Below, piece after piece: positions 45,667 to 54,216 of a stretch of DNA of 64,000 bases. The notes beneath the pieces were generated by a model. It ran no database searches. It saw only the letters and a list, made by a program, of their open reading frames with translations, and had not been told where the DNA came from. A program made the position numbers and the translations under genes. Within the stretch, counting starts at the first letter, position 1, and every line of letters begins with the position of its first letter. Origin of the DNA: Prauserella_A sp040645195 (GTDB lineage Bacteria; Actinomycetota; Actinomycetes; Mycobacteriales; Pseudonocardiaceae); NCBI RefSeq assembly GCF_040645195.1, contig NZ_JBEYXW010000006.1:186001-250000 (forward strand), given 5' to 3'.

Positions 45667-46662
45667 TCAGCGGACGATGATCGTGTGCTCGCCGCGGCGG
45701 GTGACCAGCTCACCGATCACCGGTACTCCCGGCAACTCGCCGGCCAGCAGCAGCCCGCCCGAGGTCTGCGCATCGGCCAGCAAGAGTGCCGTGCCGGCGT
45801 CCACGGCGGACAGGTCGGCGTGCGGGCGTACCCATTCGAGGTTGCGCCGGCTGCCGCCGGGTACGAACCCACCCCGCAGCGCCTGGCGCGCACCGTCGAT
45901 GTAAGGCACCGCCGCCGAGTCGACGATCGCCGTGACCCCGCTGGCCCTGGCGAGCTTGTGCAGGTGACCCAGCAACCCGAAACCGGTCACGTCGGTGGCG
46001 CAGATGATCCCCGCGGCCACGGACGCACGAGAGGCCGCGTCGTTTAGCGTCGCCATCACCTCGATCGCCTGCTCGAACCGTTCCGCGGTGGCCTTGTGCT
46101 GGGCGTTCAGCACGCCGAGCCCGAGCGGTTTGGTCAGCGATAGAGGCAACCCGGCACGACCGGTGTCGTTGCGCAGCAGCCGTTCCCGATCGGCGGTGCC
46201 GGTGACGGCCAAGCCGTACTTCGGTTCGGGATCGTCGACACTGTGCCCGCCTGCCAGATGACAACCGGCCTGGACACAGACGTCCATGCCACCACGCAGT
46301 GTCTCCGCGGCCAGCTCGAATGGCAGCGTGTCGCGCGGCCAGCACAGCAGGTTCAGCGCGACCACCGGCCGGCCACCCATCGCGTAGACATCGGAGAGCG
46401 CGTTCGCGGCGGCGATGCGTCCCCAGTCGGAGGGATCGTCGACTACCGGTGTGATGAAGTCGGCGGTAGCCACGAGGGCCTGCCCGCCGTCGATGCGTAC
46501 AACTGCTGCGTCGTCCCCCTGGTCGAACCCGACGAGTAGTTCCCCCACCGGTTGGGCCGGCGGTGGACCGGTGAGTCCGCGGACCACGTCCTCGAGCTCG
46601 CCAGGCGGAATCTTGCAGGCACAGCCCCCACCGTGCGCGTACTGGGTGAGTCGGTAGGCCAT
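45667..46662 (-). CDS. selD: Selenophosphate synthetase (selenide, water dikinase)
   Basis: It makes selenophosphate from selenide and ATP, the selenium donor for Sec-tRNA. The 331 residues begin with the catalytic GGGCACKI, with C14, C16 and K17 corresponding to the E. coli active-site Cys and Lys; the residue is cysteine, not selenocysteine. Next come FDQGDDAAVVRI, AANALSDVYAMGG near 105, and GGHSVDDPEPKYGLAVTG near 155. ATG at 46662 was chosen because the motif must be N-terminal; longer frames cross the tRNA. It is divergent from the tRNA-Sec-selA-selB unit. Confidence 0.96.
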   Translation of the reverse strand: MAYRLTQYAHGGGCACKIPPGELEDVVRGLTGPPPAQPVGELLVGFDQGDDAAVVRIDGGQALVATADFITPVVDDPSDWGRIAAANALSDVYAMGGRPVVALNLLCWPRDTLPFELAAETLRGGMDVCVQAGCHLAGGHSVDDPEPKYGLAVTGTADRERLLRNDTGRAGLPLSLTKPLGLGVLNAQHKATAERFEQAIEVMATLNDAASRASVAAGIICATDVTGFGLLGHLHKLARASGVTAIVDSAAVPYIDGARQALRGGFVPGGSRRNLEWVRPHADLSAVDAGTALLLADAQTSGGLLLAGELPGVPVIGELVTRRGEHTIIVR

Positions 46663-46722
46663 GTCATCAATCGTTGCGCTGCGCGCCGTGTCTCGCCGCG
46701 CGACGATGGCGTCATGGCCAAG

Positions 46723-46814
46723 GGAGGCGCTACTGGCCTGGTGACCGGCGCGGTCTTCAAAACCGTGGAACGGCAGGCACTGTCGTTGGCGGGTTCGATT
46801 CCCGTTCGCCTCCG
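46723..46814 (+). tRNA. selC: tRNA-Sec (anticodon TCA)
   Basis: The 92-nt tRNA has a 7-8 bp acceptor stem (GGAGGCG with CGCCTCC), an anticodon stem GCGGT/ACCGT with loop CTTCAAA and anticodon TCA at 46757-46759, a long variable arm typical of Sec and Ser tRNAs, T-loop TTCGATT, and G73. The eighth acceptor pair would be C-T, a mismatch. CCA is not encoded. It lies between selD and selA, as expected for a compact selenocysteine locus. Confidence 0.93.
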
Positions 46815-46838
46815 CGCCGACGGCCGAGGTGCGCGGCC

Positions 46839-48131
46839 ATGACCGACTCGCGGCGGCGCATCCCGCGCACTGACGCCTTGCTGGCAGAACCCCGGCTTGC
46901 CAAGGCGGTACAGGAGCTGGGTTCCTCGCTCGTGAAGGCGGCGATCGTGGCTGCGCAGGAGCGTGCCCGCGCAGGCCAAATCGATCCGGAAGAGGTCGCG
47001 GACGCCGCACTGGCCACCTTGCCGGCGACAGCATCGACGTTGCGGCCGGTCCTGAACGCGACGGGTGTCCTCGTGCATACCAATCTCGGCAGGGCGCCGC
47101 TGTCGGCTGCCGCGCTGGCCGCACTGCGAGCCGCAGGCGGCACTACCGATGTGGAGTTCGACCTGGCCACGGGCCGGCGGGCCCGGCGCGGCCGCGGTGC
47201 GCTCGCCGTGTTGGCCGAAGCGGTTCCCGAAGCCGGCGCCGTCCATGTGGTCAACAACAACGCCGCCGCGCTGCTGCTGTGTGCGCTGGCGCTGGCGCAG
47301 GGCAAGGAGATCGTGCTCAGCCGTGGCGAGCTCGTGGAGATCGGTGACGGGTTCCGGATCCCGGAACTCCTTATCTCGGCCGGCGCCAGGTTGCATGAGG
47401 TCGGCACTACGAACCGGACGTCGGTCGCCGACTATGTGGCTGCGCTCGGCCCGGCCACCGGGTTCATCCTGAAGGTCCATCCGTCGAACTTCCGCATCAC
47501 CGGTTTCACCGCCGAGGCGGGCGTCGCCGAGCTGGCGCAGCTGGGGGTGCCGGTGGTCGTCGACATCGGCTCCGGGCTCCTGCGCCCGGATCCACTGTTG
47601 CCGGACGAGCCCGATGTCACGAGCATGCTGCGGTCCGGCGCCACGCTCGTCACCGCGAGTGGCGACAAGCTGCTCGGAGGGCCGCAGGCGGGGATTGTCC
47701 TCGGCGACCAGGTACTCGTCGACCGGTTGCGTAGACACCCTTCTGCGCGAGCCCTTCGGGTCGACAAACTGACCCTTGCCGCTCTGGAGGCCACGCTGCG
47801 TGGACCGGCGCCGCCCGTTTGCCTGGCCCTCCACACCGATCCCGCGGTGTTGCGGGAACGTGCCGAGCGTCTCGCTGTGCAGCTGACTCGGTGCGGCATC
47901 GATGCGCTCGCGGTCGACTCGCGGGCCACGGTTGGTGGTGGGGGCGCGCCAGGTGTGGAACTGGCGAGCGCTGCGGTGAGCCTGCCCACCGGCTACGCCG
48001 AGCGGCTGCGGACCGCTGATCCGCCCGTGGTCGGTCGTATCGACCGTGGCCGCTGCCTGCTGGACCTGCGTGCGGTCGATCCGAGCGACGACAAACTGTT
48101 GCTGAAGGTCGTGTCGCGATGCACGTGCTAG
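46839..48131 (+). CDS. selA: L-seryl-tRNA(Sec) selenium transferase
   Basis: This PLP enzyme converts Ser-tRNA(Sec) to Sec-tRNA(Sec) using selenophosphate. It has 430 residues: N-terminal tRNA-binding domain with RIPRTDALLAEPRL, then NATGVLVHTNLGRAPLS near 75, VNNNAAALLLCALAL near 140, and the PLP lysine K277 in TASGDKLLGGPQAG. ATG at 46839 follows GAGGT and starts 25 bases after the tRNA. The 3' end overlaps selB by 13 bases, so the two are translated together. Confidence 0.96.
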   Translation: MTDSRRRIPRTDALLAEPRLAKAVQELGSSLVKAAIVAAQERARAGQIDPEEVADAALATLPATASTLRPVLNATGVLVHTNLGRAPLSAAALAALRAAGGTTDVEFDLATGRRARRGRGALAVLAEAVPEAGAVHVVNNNAAALLLCALALAQGKEIVLSRGELVEIGDGFRIPELLISAGARLHEVGTTNRTSVADYVAALGPATGFILKVHPSNFRITGFTAEAGVAELAQLGVPVVVDIGSGLLRPDPLLPDEPDVTSMLRSGATLVTASGDKLLGGPQAGIVLGDQVLVDRLRRHPSARALRVDKLTLAALEATLRGPAPPVCLALHTDPAVLRERAERLAVQLTRCGIDALAVDSRATVGGGGAPGVELASAAVSLPTGYAERLRTADPPVVGRIDRGRCLLDLRAVDPSDDKLLLKVVSRCTC

Positions 48132-49858
48132 CCACCGCAGGGCATGTCGACCACGGTAAGTCGACGCTCGTGCGACAGCTGACCGGTATGGAACCGGACC
48201 GGCTGGCCGAGGAACGACGGCGCGGATTGACGGTCGATCTGGGTTTCGTGTGGATGGAGCTCGCCGGCGACATGCTTGCGTTCGTGGACGTTCCCGGCCA
48301 CGAACGTTTCGTGCCGAACATGCTCGCAGGCGTCGGACCGGTCGCCGCGGTCATGTTCGTTGTCGCCGCTGACGAGGGCTGGCGGGCGCAGTCGACCGAG
48401 CACCTTGCTGCGCTCGATGCATTCGGGGTACGGCACGGACTGCTCGTCGTCACCAAATCCGACCGCGCCGACCCCGGCCCGGCGCTGGTGGAGGCGCGGG
48501 ACCGGATCGCGGCCACCACACTCGGCGACGTTGGCGCTGTTGCCGTCAGCGGGCACACCGGTGCGGGACTCAACAGACTGCGCGACGCGCTCGCCGGCCT
48601 CGTCGCCCGCCTTCCGGCAGCGGATCCCGATGCCGATATTCGGCTGTGGGCGGATCGCGTGTTCACCGTGCGGGGCGCGGGCACCGTGGTGACAGGCACG
48701 CTCGGCGCCGGCACCCTCCAGGTCGGTGCGGAGTTGGAGATCGGGAGTACCGGAGACCGGGTCGTCGTACGTGGCCTGCAGTCGCTCGGTGTGACCCGAA
48801 CCGAGGTTGCTGCCGTTGCCAGGGTGGCGATCAACTTGCGTAGTGTCGACCGTCACGCCGTTCGCCGCGGAGATGCGTTACTGAAGCCCGCCGTTTGGCG
48901 GCGCACCACCGAGCTGGACGTCCGGCTGCGCGGCGATAGAGCTGTGGATCTCCAGCGCGAGCTGGTGCTACACGTCGGTTCCACCGCGGTCCCGTGCCGG
49001 GTTCGTCCACTGGGGACGGATACCGCGCGACTGTCGCTGCGAACGGCTCTGCCGGTGCGAGCGCACGATACTGGTTTGCTGCGTGATCCCGGGGCGCACC
49101 GAATCCCAGCTGGGTTCGAGGTCCTCGACCCCAGTCCGCCGACGCTGCGCCGCAGGGGTTCCGCACGGGACAGGGCCCACGAACTGGACAGCGGCGCCGC
49201 CGCGGCCGGCTATGTGCGCAGGCATGGTGCCGTGCCGACCGACGAGCTGCGGGCGTTGGGTTGGGAGCCGGCCGGCATGCTGATCGGGAAATGGGCTGTG
49301 GACGAGCAGCTGTTCGCCGCGTTGTCGGGCCGCGCGTTCGACCGCGCCGCGGAGTGGTCCGTGCAGAACCCGCTCGCAGCAGGCATGCCGGTGGACCAGC
49401 TCCGGCGCGATCTCGGCGTGCCGGCGCAGGTACTGGTTGCTGCTTTGCGTGGAACCGACCTCGGCGTCTTCAGTGGACTGATTCGGCGGACGGACGCTAC
49501 CGACCGATTACCGGGCAGGGTGGAGCGTGCGGTCGCGGAGGTCGAGCGCCGTCTGGCCGCGCGACCTTTCGTCGCGCCCGAGGCGGACGAACTCGACCAC
49601 CTCGGCCTCGGCACACGGGAACTCGCGGCTGCCGAACGCGCCGGCCGGTTACTGCGCATCACAACAACTGTCGTCCTAGCACCTGATGCGCTCACACGAG
49701 CGGCACGTGTGCTTGCAGGGCTCAGCAATACGTTCACTGTGAGTGAGGCGCGCCGCGCGTTCGGTACGACGCGCCGCGTTGCTGTGCCGCTGCTGGAACG
49801 CCTCGACGCAGCCGGGATCACCCGGCGGCTGCCGGACGGAACCCGCAGTCTGTGCTGA
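48119..49858 (+). CDS. selB: Selenocysteine-specific elongation factor
   Basis: This GTPase brings Sec-tRNA to UGA codons that carry a SECIS hairpin. The 579 residues include G1 GHVDHGKS at 8-15, G3 DVPGHERFVPNML near 58, G4 TKSD near 112, two beta-barrel domains, and the C-terminal winged-helix repeats (about 340-579) that read SECIS RNA, ending in PDGTRSLC. Length is normal, and all elements suggest function. It meets the convergent doxX-like gene with one base between. Confidence 0.95.
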   Translation: MHVLATAGHVDHGKSTLVRQLTGMEPDRLAEERRRGLTVDLGFVWMELAGDMLAFVDVPGHERFVPNMLAGVGPVAAVMFVVAADEGWRAQSTEHLAALDAFGVRHGLLVVTKSDRADPGPALVEARDRIAATTLGDVGAVAVSGHTGAGLNRLRDALAGLVARLPAADPDADIRLWADRVFTVRGAGTVVTGTLGAGTLQVGAELEIGSTGDRVVVRGLQSLGVTRTEVAAVARVAINLRSVDRHAVRRGDALLKPAVWRRTTELDVRLRGDRAVDLQRELVLHVGSTAVPCRVRPLGTDTARLSLRTALPVRAHDTGLLRDPGAHRIPAGFEVLDPSPPTLRRRGSARDRAHELDSGAAAAGYVRRHGAVPTDELRALGWEPAGMLIGKWAVDEQLFAALSGRAFDRAAEWSVQNPLAAGMPVDQLRRDLGVPAQVLVAALRGTDLGVFSGLIRRTDATDRLPGRVERAVAEVERRLAARPFVAPEADELDHLGLGTRELAAAERAGRLLRITTTVVLAPDALTRAARVLAGLSNTFTVSEARRAFGTTRRVAVPLLERLDAAGITRRLPDGTRSLC

Positions 49859-49859
49859 C

Positions 49860-50276
49860 TCAGCCGAGGGAGATCAGTGGACCGGTGATCGTGAGACCCA
49901 AAGTGCTGACCGATGCGAAAAAGCCGAACAGCATCAGCGAGGCACCTGCCAGTGCCATGTCCTTGTTGAATTGGATCATCTCGAACTGCCGAGTTTCCGG
50001 GTCGGATTCCTTCCAGAAGGCGTGCATTAGAAATGCCGTCGGTACGAGGAAGACCACCAACAACAGCGCACCCAGGTCGGCCCAGACACCGAACAGGATC
50101 ATGAGTGCGCCGATGCCCATGACGACACCCGAGGCCTGTACCGCCAGGCGAGCGTTTGGGATCCCGCGCGCTTCCGCATAAGCGGTCATCGCCTGCGTCT
50201 GCGTCAGATGCCCGAACGCAGAGCCGAGGAACAACGCGACAAACAAGATCCGCCCGATAAACACGACAACACTCAT
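49860..50276 (-). CDS. DoxX family membrane protein
   Basis: The 138-residue protein has four hydrophobic segments: residues 4-22, 47-68, 72-90 and 110-132. The conserved family feel is RILFVALFLGSAFGHL at the start and HAFWKESDPETRQFEMIQFN between the third and fourth segments. DoxX-like proteins are associated with membrane redox chains but the role here is unknown. ATG at 50276 has a purine-rich GGGGTGTGTG upstream. It has no TGA codon inside, so it is not a selenoprotein. Confidence 0.85.
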   Translation of the reverse strand: MSVVVFIGRILFVALFLGSAFGHLTQTQAMTAYAEARGIPNARLAVQASGVVMGIGALMILFGVWADLGALLLVVFLVPTAFLMHAFWKESDPETRQFEMIQFNKDMALAGASLMLFGFFASVSTLGLTITGPLISLG

Positions 50277-50410
50277 CACACACCCCTCGGTCAGAGGTCG
50301 AGAACCACATAGTGGGCGCATGTCGCGAATAGTGCAATTGGCGGGCAGCCGTTCAGCACCTCACGCGGCCCGCCACCTGACTTGGTGGCAGATTCCCCAG
50401 GTGCTTGCTA

Positions 50411-51040
50411 TTAGCGCACGCCCTGAGGACGGAACTGGATGCTGATGCGCGGGCCGACCGATTTGGTCGTCTTGGGCACGGCGTGCTCCCACGTGCGCTG
50501 GCATGAGCCGCCCATGACGAGCAGGTCGCCATGCCCGACGCCGTACCGGACGGTGCCACCGTGCCCGTGCCGCGGACGCAGCAGCAACGCCCGCGGCGCG
50601 CCGACCGAGAGGATGGCCACCATCGTGTCCTCGGAGCTGCCACGGCCGATCGTGTCCCCATGCCACGCCACACTGTCCCGCCCGTCCCGGTAGTAACACA
50701 GCCCAGCGGTACGGAATGGTTCGCCGAGCTCGTCACCGTAGTGCTCGCTCAGTGCTGCCCGTGCCGCGTCGAGCACCGGATGGGGAAGTGCCTCATCCTC
50801 CCCGTAGAAGCAGAGCAGTCGGGGTACGTCCACGATGTGGTCGTACATGTGCCTGCGTTCCGCTCGCCAGGGCACTTCGGTGACAAGACGGTCGAACAGG
50901 GCGTCAGCGCCCGCCAGCCAGCCGGACAGGACGTCGATCCATGCGCCGTGGCTCAGCGCCGTGCGGCGTCCTGTATCGAGCGGTTGCAGTGCGGTTTCCT
51001 CGGCCGCTCCGAACAGTGACCCCTGAAAGGCGAGGTCCAT
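50411..51040 (-). CDS. alkB: AlkB-like Fe(II)/2-oxoglutarate dioxygenase
   Basis: It oxidatively removes alkyl groups from damaged bases. The 209 residues contain the iron ligands H127 and D129 (AWHGDTIG) and H186 (TWEHAVPK), and the 2-oxoglutarate and substrate arginines R198 and R204 (GPRISIQFR). The N-terminus, FQGSLFG, is typical of bacterial AlkB relatives of the ALKBH2/3 type. A LexA box lies 23 bp upstream and a -10-like TAGACT gives a leaderless start, so DNA damage induction is likely. Confidence 0.9.
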   Translation of the reverse strand: MDLAFQGSLFGAAEETALQPLDTGRRTALSHGAWIDVLSGWLAGADALFDRLVTEVPWRAERRHMYDHIVDVPRLLCFYGEDEALPHPVLDAARAALSEHYGDELGEPFRTAGLCYYRDGRDSVAWHGDTIGRGSSEDTMVAILSVGAPRALLLRPRHGHGGTVRYGVGHGDLLVMGGSCQRTWEHAVPKTTKSVGPRISIQFRPQGVR

Positions 51041-51047
51041 GCGACCG

Positions 51048-51053
51048 AGTCTA
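51048..51053 (-). promoter_or_regulatory. Candidate -10 of alkB
   Basis: On the minus strand TAGACT lies seven bases before the ATG at 51040. The LexA box lies directly upstream, across the -10/-35 spacer, where repressor binding would block RNA polymerase. Confidence 0.55.
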
Positions 51054-51062
51054 CCTGAAATC

Positions 51063-51074
51063 GAACAGATGTTC
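51063..51074. promoter_or_regulatory. LexA (SOS) box upstream of alkB
   Basis: GAACAGATGTTC fits the actinobacterial SOS box GAACnnnnGTTC exactly, with C before it. It is in the 39-bp gap between the ABM-domain gene and alkB, ten bases upstream of the alkB -10. Confidence 0.75.
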
Positions 51075-51079
51075 TACAG

Positions 51080-51367
51080 TCAGGTCAGAGGGCGCTCGTT
51101 CGTGACGTCGTACTCGGCAACGGAAGCGTGGACTATTGCGGCGCGCTGGTCATCGCCAGGCCCGGCGCCTCGGAACGACTCAACGGCCACCCGCGAGTCC
51201 CAGCGCTCGAACACGTTGATGCGGCCGACATCGATCAGATCCGCGCTGATGGTGAAATCGAGGCAGCCGGGCGCACGGCGAGCCTGTTCGACGATGCGCA
51301 CGCAGTCTCGAAGGTAGGACTCGCGACCTTGTGGGGTGACAAGGATGTGTCCTGCGACGATGACCAT
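51080..51367 (-). CDS. Antibiotic-biosynthesis-monooxygenase (ABM) domain protein
   Basis: The 95-residue ferredoxin-like protein is of the ABM/quinol-monooxygenase family: VIVAGHILVTPQGRESYLRD at the start, RRAPGCLDFTISADLIDVGR near residue 30-49 and FERWDSRVAVESF near 53. Such proteins oxidise quinols or act as small detox enzymes without cofactor. AGGAG stands before the ATG. It lies upstream of alkB on the same strand, but alkB has its own promoter; co-expression from an upstream promoter is still possible. Confidence 0.85.
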   Translation of the reverse strand: MVIVAGHILVTPQGRESYLRDCVRIVEQARRAPGCLDFTISADLIDVGRINVFERWDSRVAVESFRGAGPGDDQRAAIVHASVAEYDVTNERPLT

Positions 51368-51523
51368 TTATTACTCCTCCTGTGTCGGATCGGATCGGCG
51401 TATTGGAAGTACTGACCGCCCGTCGTGGCTGAAGTCATCGCTTGGACGTCTTCCCGCCGGCCGGAATGACCTACCTGCCGACGGTGTTGCCATACCTGTA
51501 CGGGTATCCGGCGAAGGGTGATC

Positions 51524-51892
51524 ATGGCGACAGTCGAGCTGACGAGTGGGAACTTCGAGGAGGTAGTTGGCAAGGACGGCATCGTTTTAGTTGACTTCTG
51601 GGCATCGTGGTGCGGCCCGTGTCGCATGTTCGCGCCGGTCTTCGAGCAGGCCGCTGGCCGGCATCAGGACATTGTCTTCGGCAAGGTGAACACCGAGAAA
51701 CAGACGGCACTTGCTGAGGCGTTCGGGATCTCGTCGATCCCGACACTGATGGCCGTTCGCGACGGTGTCGTGCTCTACGCGCAGCCTGGCGCGCTGCCTG
51801 AGCAAGTGCTGGAGCAGTTGATCGACAAAGTCCGCGCCATCGACATGACTGAGGTGCGGCGTGAGATGAGCAATTCGGGTAACCGTGACTAA
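51524..51892 (+). CDS. trxA: Thioredoxin
   Basis: The 122-residue disulfide reductant has active site W29-C30-G31-P32-C33, the cis-proline in SSIPTLMAVRDG near 70 and the usual VLVDFWASW strand. It resembles the short mycobacterial TrxA type with a C-terminal extension (VRREMSNSGNRD). ATG at 51524 is preferred to one two codons earlier because GAAGGG is better spaced. No reductase gene is adjacent. Confidence 0.94.
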   Translation: MATVELTSGNFEEVVGKDGIVLVDFWASWCGPCRMFAPVFEQAAGRHQDIVFGKVNTEKQTALAEAFGISSIPTLMAVRDGVVLYAQPGALPEQVLEQLIDKVRAIDMTEVRREMSNSGNRD

Positions 51893-51953
51893 TGGCCCCT
51901 GCGGAACCGGGCGAACAGCTGTTCGTGAGACGGACATACAGGGGGAAGGCTCC

Positions 51954-51959
51954 TACAAT
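51954..51959 (+). promoter_or_regulatory. Candidate -10 of the PASTA mini-protein gene
   Basis: TACAAT is close to the consensus TATAAT and lies six bases before the ATG at 51966, with GGACAT-like sequence about 17 bases upstream as a possible -35. It suggests a leaderless transcript. Confidence 0.55.
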
Positions 51960-51965
51960 CGTGGC

Positions 51966-52241
51966 ATGCATCGACCTCGACCGGTGACGGAGGTGCCAGA
52001 CGTGGTCGGGCTGGGCGCCCAGGACGCATGCTCGATCGTGAGAGGCGCTGGTCTCGTGCCCGTTGGGCCCGACGGTGCCGACGAGCCGACGTCGGGTGTC
52101 GTCACGGCGCAGCGACCGGTGGGCACGGCGGGGGCAGAGAAGGGCACCGAGGTCGTGCTGTGGACCCATATGGGGCGGGACGTGTATGCGGATCTGGTGC
52201 CGCCGACCCCTGTAGAGTCAGCCGAACTCGATCCGGTGTAG
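51966..52241 (+). CDS. Single-PASTA-domain mini-protein
   Basis: The 91-residue protein is one PASTA domain: VPDVVGLGAQDACSIVRGAG followed by GVVTAQRPVGTAGAEKGTEV and a short acidic tail. PASTA domains normally hang in series on surface kinases and penicillin-binding proteins and bind muropeptides. Here there is no signal peptide or membrane segment, so the protein appears cytoplasmic. Free PASTA domains of this kind occur in Pseudonocardiales; their job is unknown. ATG at 51966 is set by the -10 and by the domain start. Confidence 0.8.
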   Translation: MHRPRPVTEVPDVVGLGAQDACSIVRGAGLVPVGPDGADEPTSGVVTAQRPVGTAGAEKGTEVVLWTHMGRDVYADLVPPTPVESAELDPV

Positions 52242-52393
52242 CCGCAAGCGATCACAAGCGTTGAGTCGCCAACGGTGACATTACGTGGTGGGCAAAGAGT
52301 TGTGCTCATGGACGCCACAGGGCCGGAGGTCCCTGGCGAACGGGACCTCCGCCGGGCGCGGATCGTAACTCGGGATCCTTACCGTGTGTCGGT

Positions 52394-52657
52394 ATGAACC
52401 CGACTCATCTGCCGCACGTGCCGAACGCGGAGCAGCGCCACCGCGCGGCGCGCGTCCTGGCACACTACGCGCGTGATGCCGCCGATCTAGCGGACCTCCT
52501 CGACATGGTGGGGCTCACCGCTGAGGAGGGGTTGCATCTGGCGCTGCAGGAGCCGGAGGAGTCCGCGCAGCACAGCGCCCGGCCAGCGCCGGATCCGGCA
52601 GAGGTCAGGCGGCTGTCCCGGGTTGTCCTGGCCTGCTACGACGCTGCCCCGCGGTAA
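52394..52657 (+). CDS. Conserved small helical protein of unknown function
   Basis: The 87-residue, His- and Ala-rich helical protein has AEQRHRAARVLAHYARDAAD followed by LADLLDMVGL, a pattern seen in short hypothetical proteins of Streptomyces and Pseudonocardiales. No catalytic motif is visible. TACCGT at 52380 is eight bases before the ATG, so it may be leaderless. Function is not known. Confidence 0.65.
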   Translation: MNPTHLPHVPNAEQRHRAARVLAHYARDAADLADLLDMVGLTAEEGLHLALQEPEESAQHSARPAPDPAEVRRLSRVVLACYDAAPR

Positions 52658-53119
52658 GTCCGGTCTGCAACATGCGCGACCTGCACTGCCAGTTGCTCTC
52701 CCAGCCGCTGAGCACGTTCGGTTTCGCCGTCCACTAGCCGTCCCTTCGAGGGGATCACGAAGAACGTCGCTGCAGAGCTCACAATCCGACAGCCCGGTTT
52801 CTTCAGTCGCTTGCGCGCTCTCCCAACCGTGCTTTCCACAGGACTTGTTGATCTTGATATCGAATGCGGCATCGTGTGTCCCGGGAGCCACTACCGCGTC
52901 AAGCCAGTCCCGTGTCCGCCTCCGGCTGAGACGAGACCCTGAGGTGTTTGCCTGACGGGCGGCGTGTTTCCGCGTCGACGACCGGCTCATGTCGAAGGCG
53001 TGTGTGCCTCCGCGAGGTCGGCTTTTCAGCTGTTTCGCAGGCCCGCGGTCGGACGGGGCCGGCCGGCAGGCATACCGCGGTTGCCCACCGCGCGCCCTGA
53101 ACGGCGGTGGCCGGGCAGA
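52658..53119. other. 462-bp gap, possibly decayed minus-strand coding sequence
   Basis: Minus-strand frames carry protein-like runs in two different frames (for example FFVIPSKGRLVDGETERAQ, and in the neighbouring frame FDIKINKSCGKHGWESAQA), which hints at a frameshifted gene. No family could be recognised and no start has a ribosome site. The plus strand only holds the promoter region of the NUDIX gene. Confidence 0.3.
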
Positions 53120-53599
53120 ATGGCGGCTGTGTCAGCCAAACGCAGCGCCGGAATCCTGCTCTACCGCGCCACCCAAGGCAGCGTCGAGGTTCTCCTCGGC
53201 CACATGGGTGGGCCTTTCTGGGCGCGGAAGGACGCAGGTGCGTGGTCGGTCCCGAAGGGCGAGTACGACCAGGACGAGGAGCCGGCTGCCGCAGCCCGCC
53301 GAGAGTTTCAGGAGGAGCTGGGATTGCCGGCTCCGGCGGGGGAGCTGGCTTGTTTGGGAGAGGTCAAGCAGGCGGGCGGCAAGGTAGTCACTGTATGGGC
53401 CCTCGCCGGCGACCTCGAACCGCACACTGTCGTGCCAGGGACCTTCCAACTGGAGTGGCCCCGCGGTTCGGGGGTGGTCCGCGAGTTCCCGGAGCTCGAT
53501 CGTGTCGTCTGGTTCGACCTTACCAAAGCCAGGGAAAAGCTGGTGAAGGCTCAACAGGCCTTCCTTGACCGGCTTGCCGAGTATCTGGCTCACGCCTGA
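53120..53599 (+). CDS. NUDIX hydrolase
   Basis: This 159-residue pyrophosphohydrolase has a NUDIX box from residue 47: KGEYDQDEEPAAAARREFQE followed by ELGL, matching GX5EX7REUXEEXGU. The N-terminal SAGILLYRATQGSVEVLLGH and the closing DRVVWFDLTKAREKLVKAQ are typical of the subgroup acting on diadenosine polyphosphates or damaged nucleotides. ATG at 53120 begins the fold; the longer frame to 52964 is arginine-rich filler. The substrate is not determined. Confidence 0.9.
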   Translation: MAAVSAKRSAGILLYRATQGSVEVLLGHMGGPFWARKDAGAWSVPKGEYDQDEEPAAAARREFQEELGLPAPAGELACLGEVKQAGGKVVTVWALAGDLEPHTVVPGTFQLEWPRGSGVVREFPELDRVVWFDLTKAREKLVKAQQAFLDRLAEYLAHA

Positions 53600-53689
53600 G
53601 GAGAATCGGCGGCGTCGCTGGTTCCGATAGTCGAAAATCGCACTGCAGCCGCAGCGTTTCGGGTCGGTGTCGCCGGGTACGTCCGGAGC

Positions 53690-54067
53690 ATGCAAACGGT
53701 CCCGGAGACGACGGTGGGTCAGCCCTGCGTGGCCAACTCGACCATGGTGACCGGCTTGGTACGTGTCACAGAGGGCTCCCGGCACATTTTGCTCGGGAAT
53801 GGGCAGTCGGTGGGCGTGCTCTCGTCGTATCCCGTGCGTAACGGGATTGGTTTGCACAGCCTTGCGGTGGCAATCCGCTTTGGTTGCGCCGAATGTGGTG
53901 ATCCCTGCGAGGCGACGCTCGTCGCAGTGCTGGACCAGGTCTTGATCTGTCCCGCCTGCTACCCGACTTTGTGTACGAGTGCGTCGCCTGCTGTGGAAGG
54001 GAATGGGGGCTTTCGGCCCTGTCCTGCCGGGTCGGAGCCCGTAAAGCTGTATGCGTTCGCCCGCTAG
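53690..54067 (+). CDS. Hypothetical cysteine-rich protein
   Basis: The 125-residue frame contains two cysteine pairs in FGCAECGDPCEA and LICPACYP, which could bind one zinc, and a preceding strand-rich part. No family was recognised. Base composition is lower in GC than nearby genes, and no clear ribosome site precedes the ATG, so it may be a real accessory gene or chance. It is the only substantial frame between the NUDIX and DUF222 genes. Confidence 0.35.
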   Translation: MQTVPETTVGQPCVANSTMVTGLVRVTEGSRHILLGNGQSVGVLSSYPVRNGIGLHSLAVAIRFGCAECGDPCEATLVAVLDQVLICPACYPTLCTSASPAVEGNGGFRPCPAGSEPVKLYAFAR

Positions 54068-54216
54068 GCCGCGGTGAAACGGGCGGACCGTTGGGGTCTG
54101 AGCCGCGGTGCGTACTGATCGGTGGCGGGGAAGAATCGCCGGTCGGTATTGGGACGTGCACACCTGGACGGTAGTTCTGGGAGTTCTGGGACTCGGCATG
54201 CGCACGGCCCGGTCAT

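Noticed and set aside
49860..50276. DoxX gene as the missing selenoprotein
   Set aside because: No internal in-frame TGA; reading through the terminal TGA would continue antisense into selB without a conserved Sec/Cys position.
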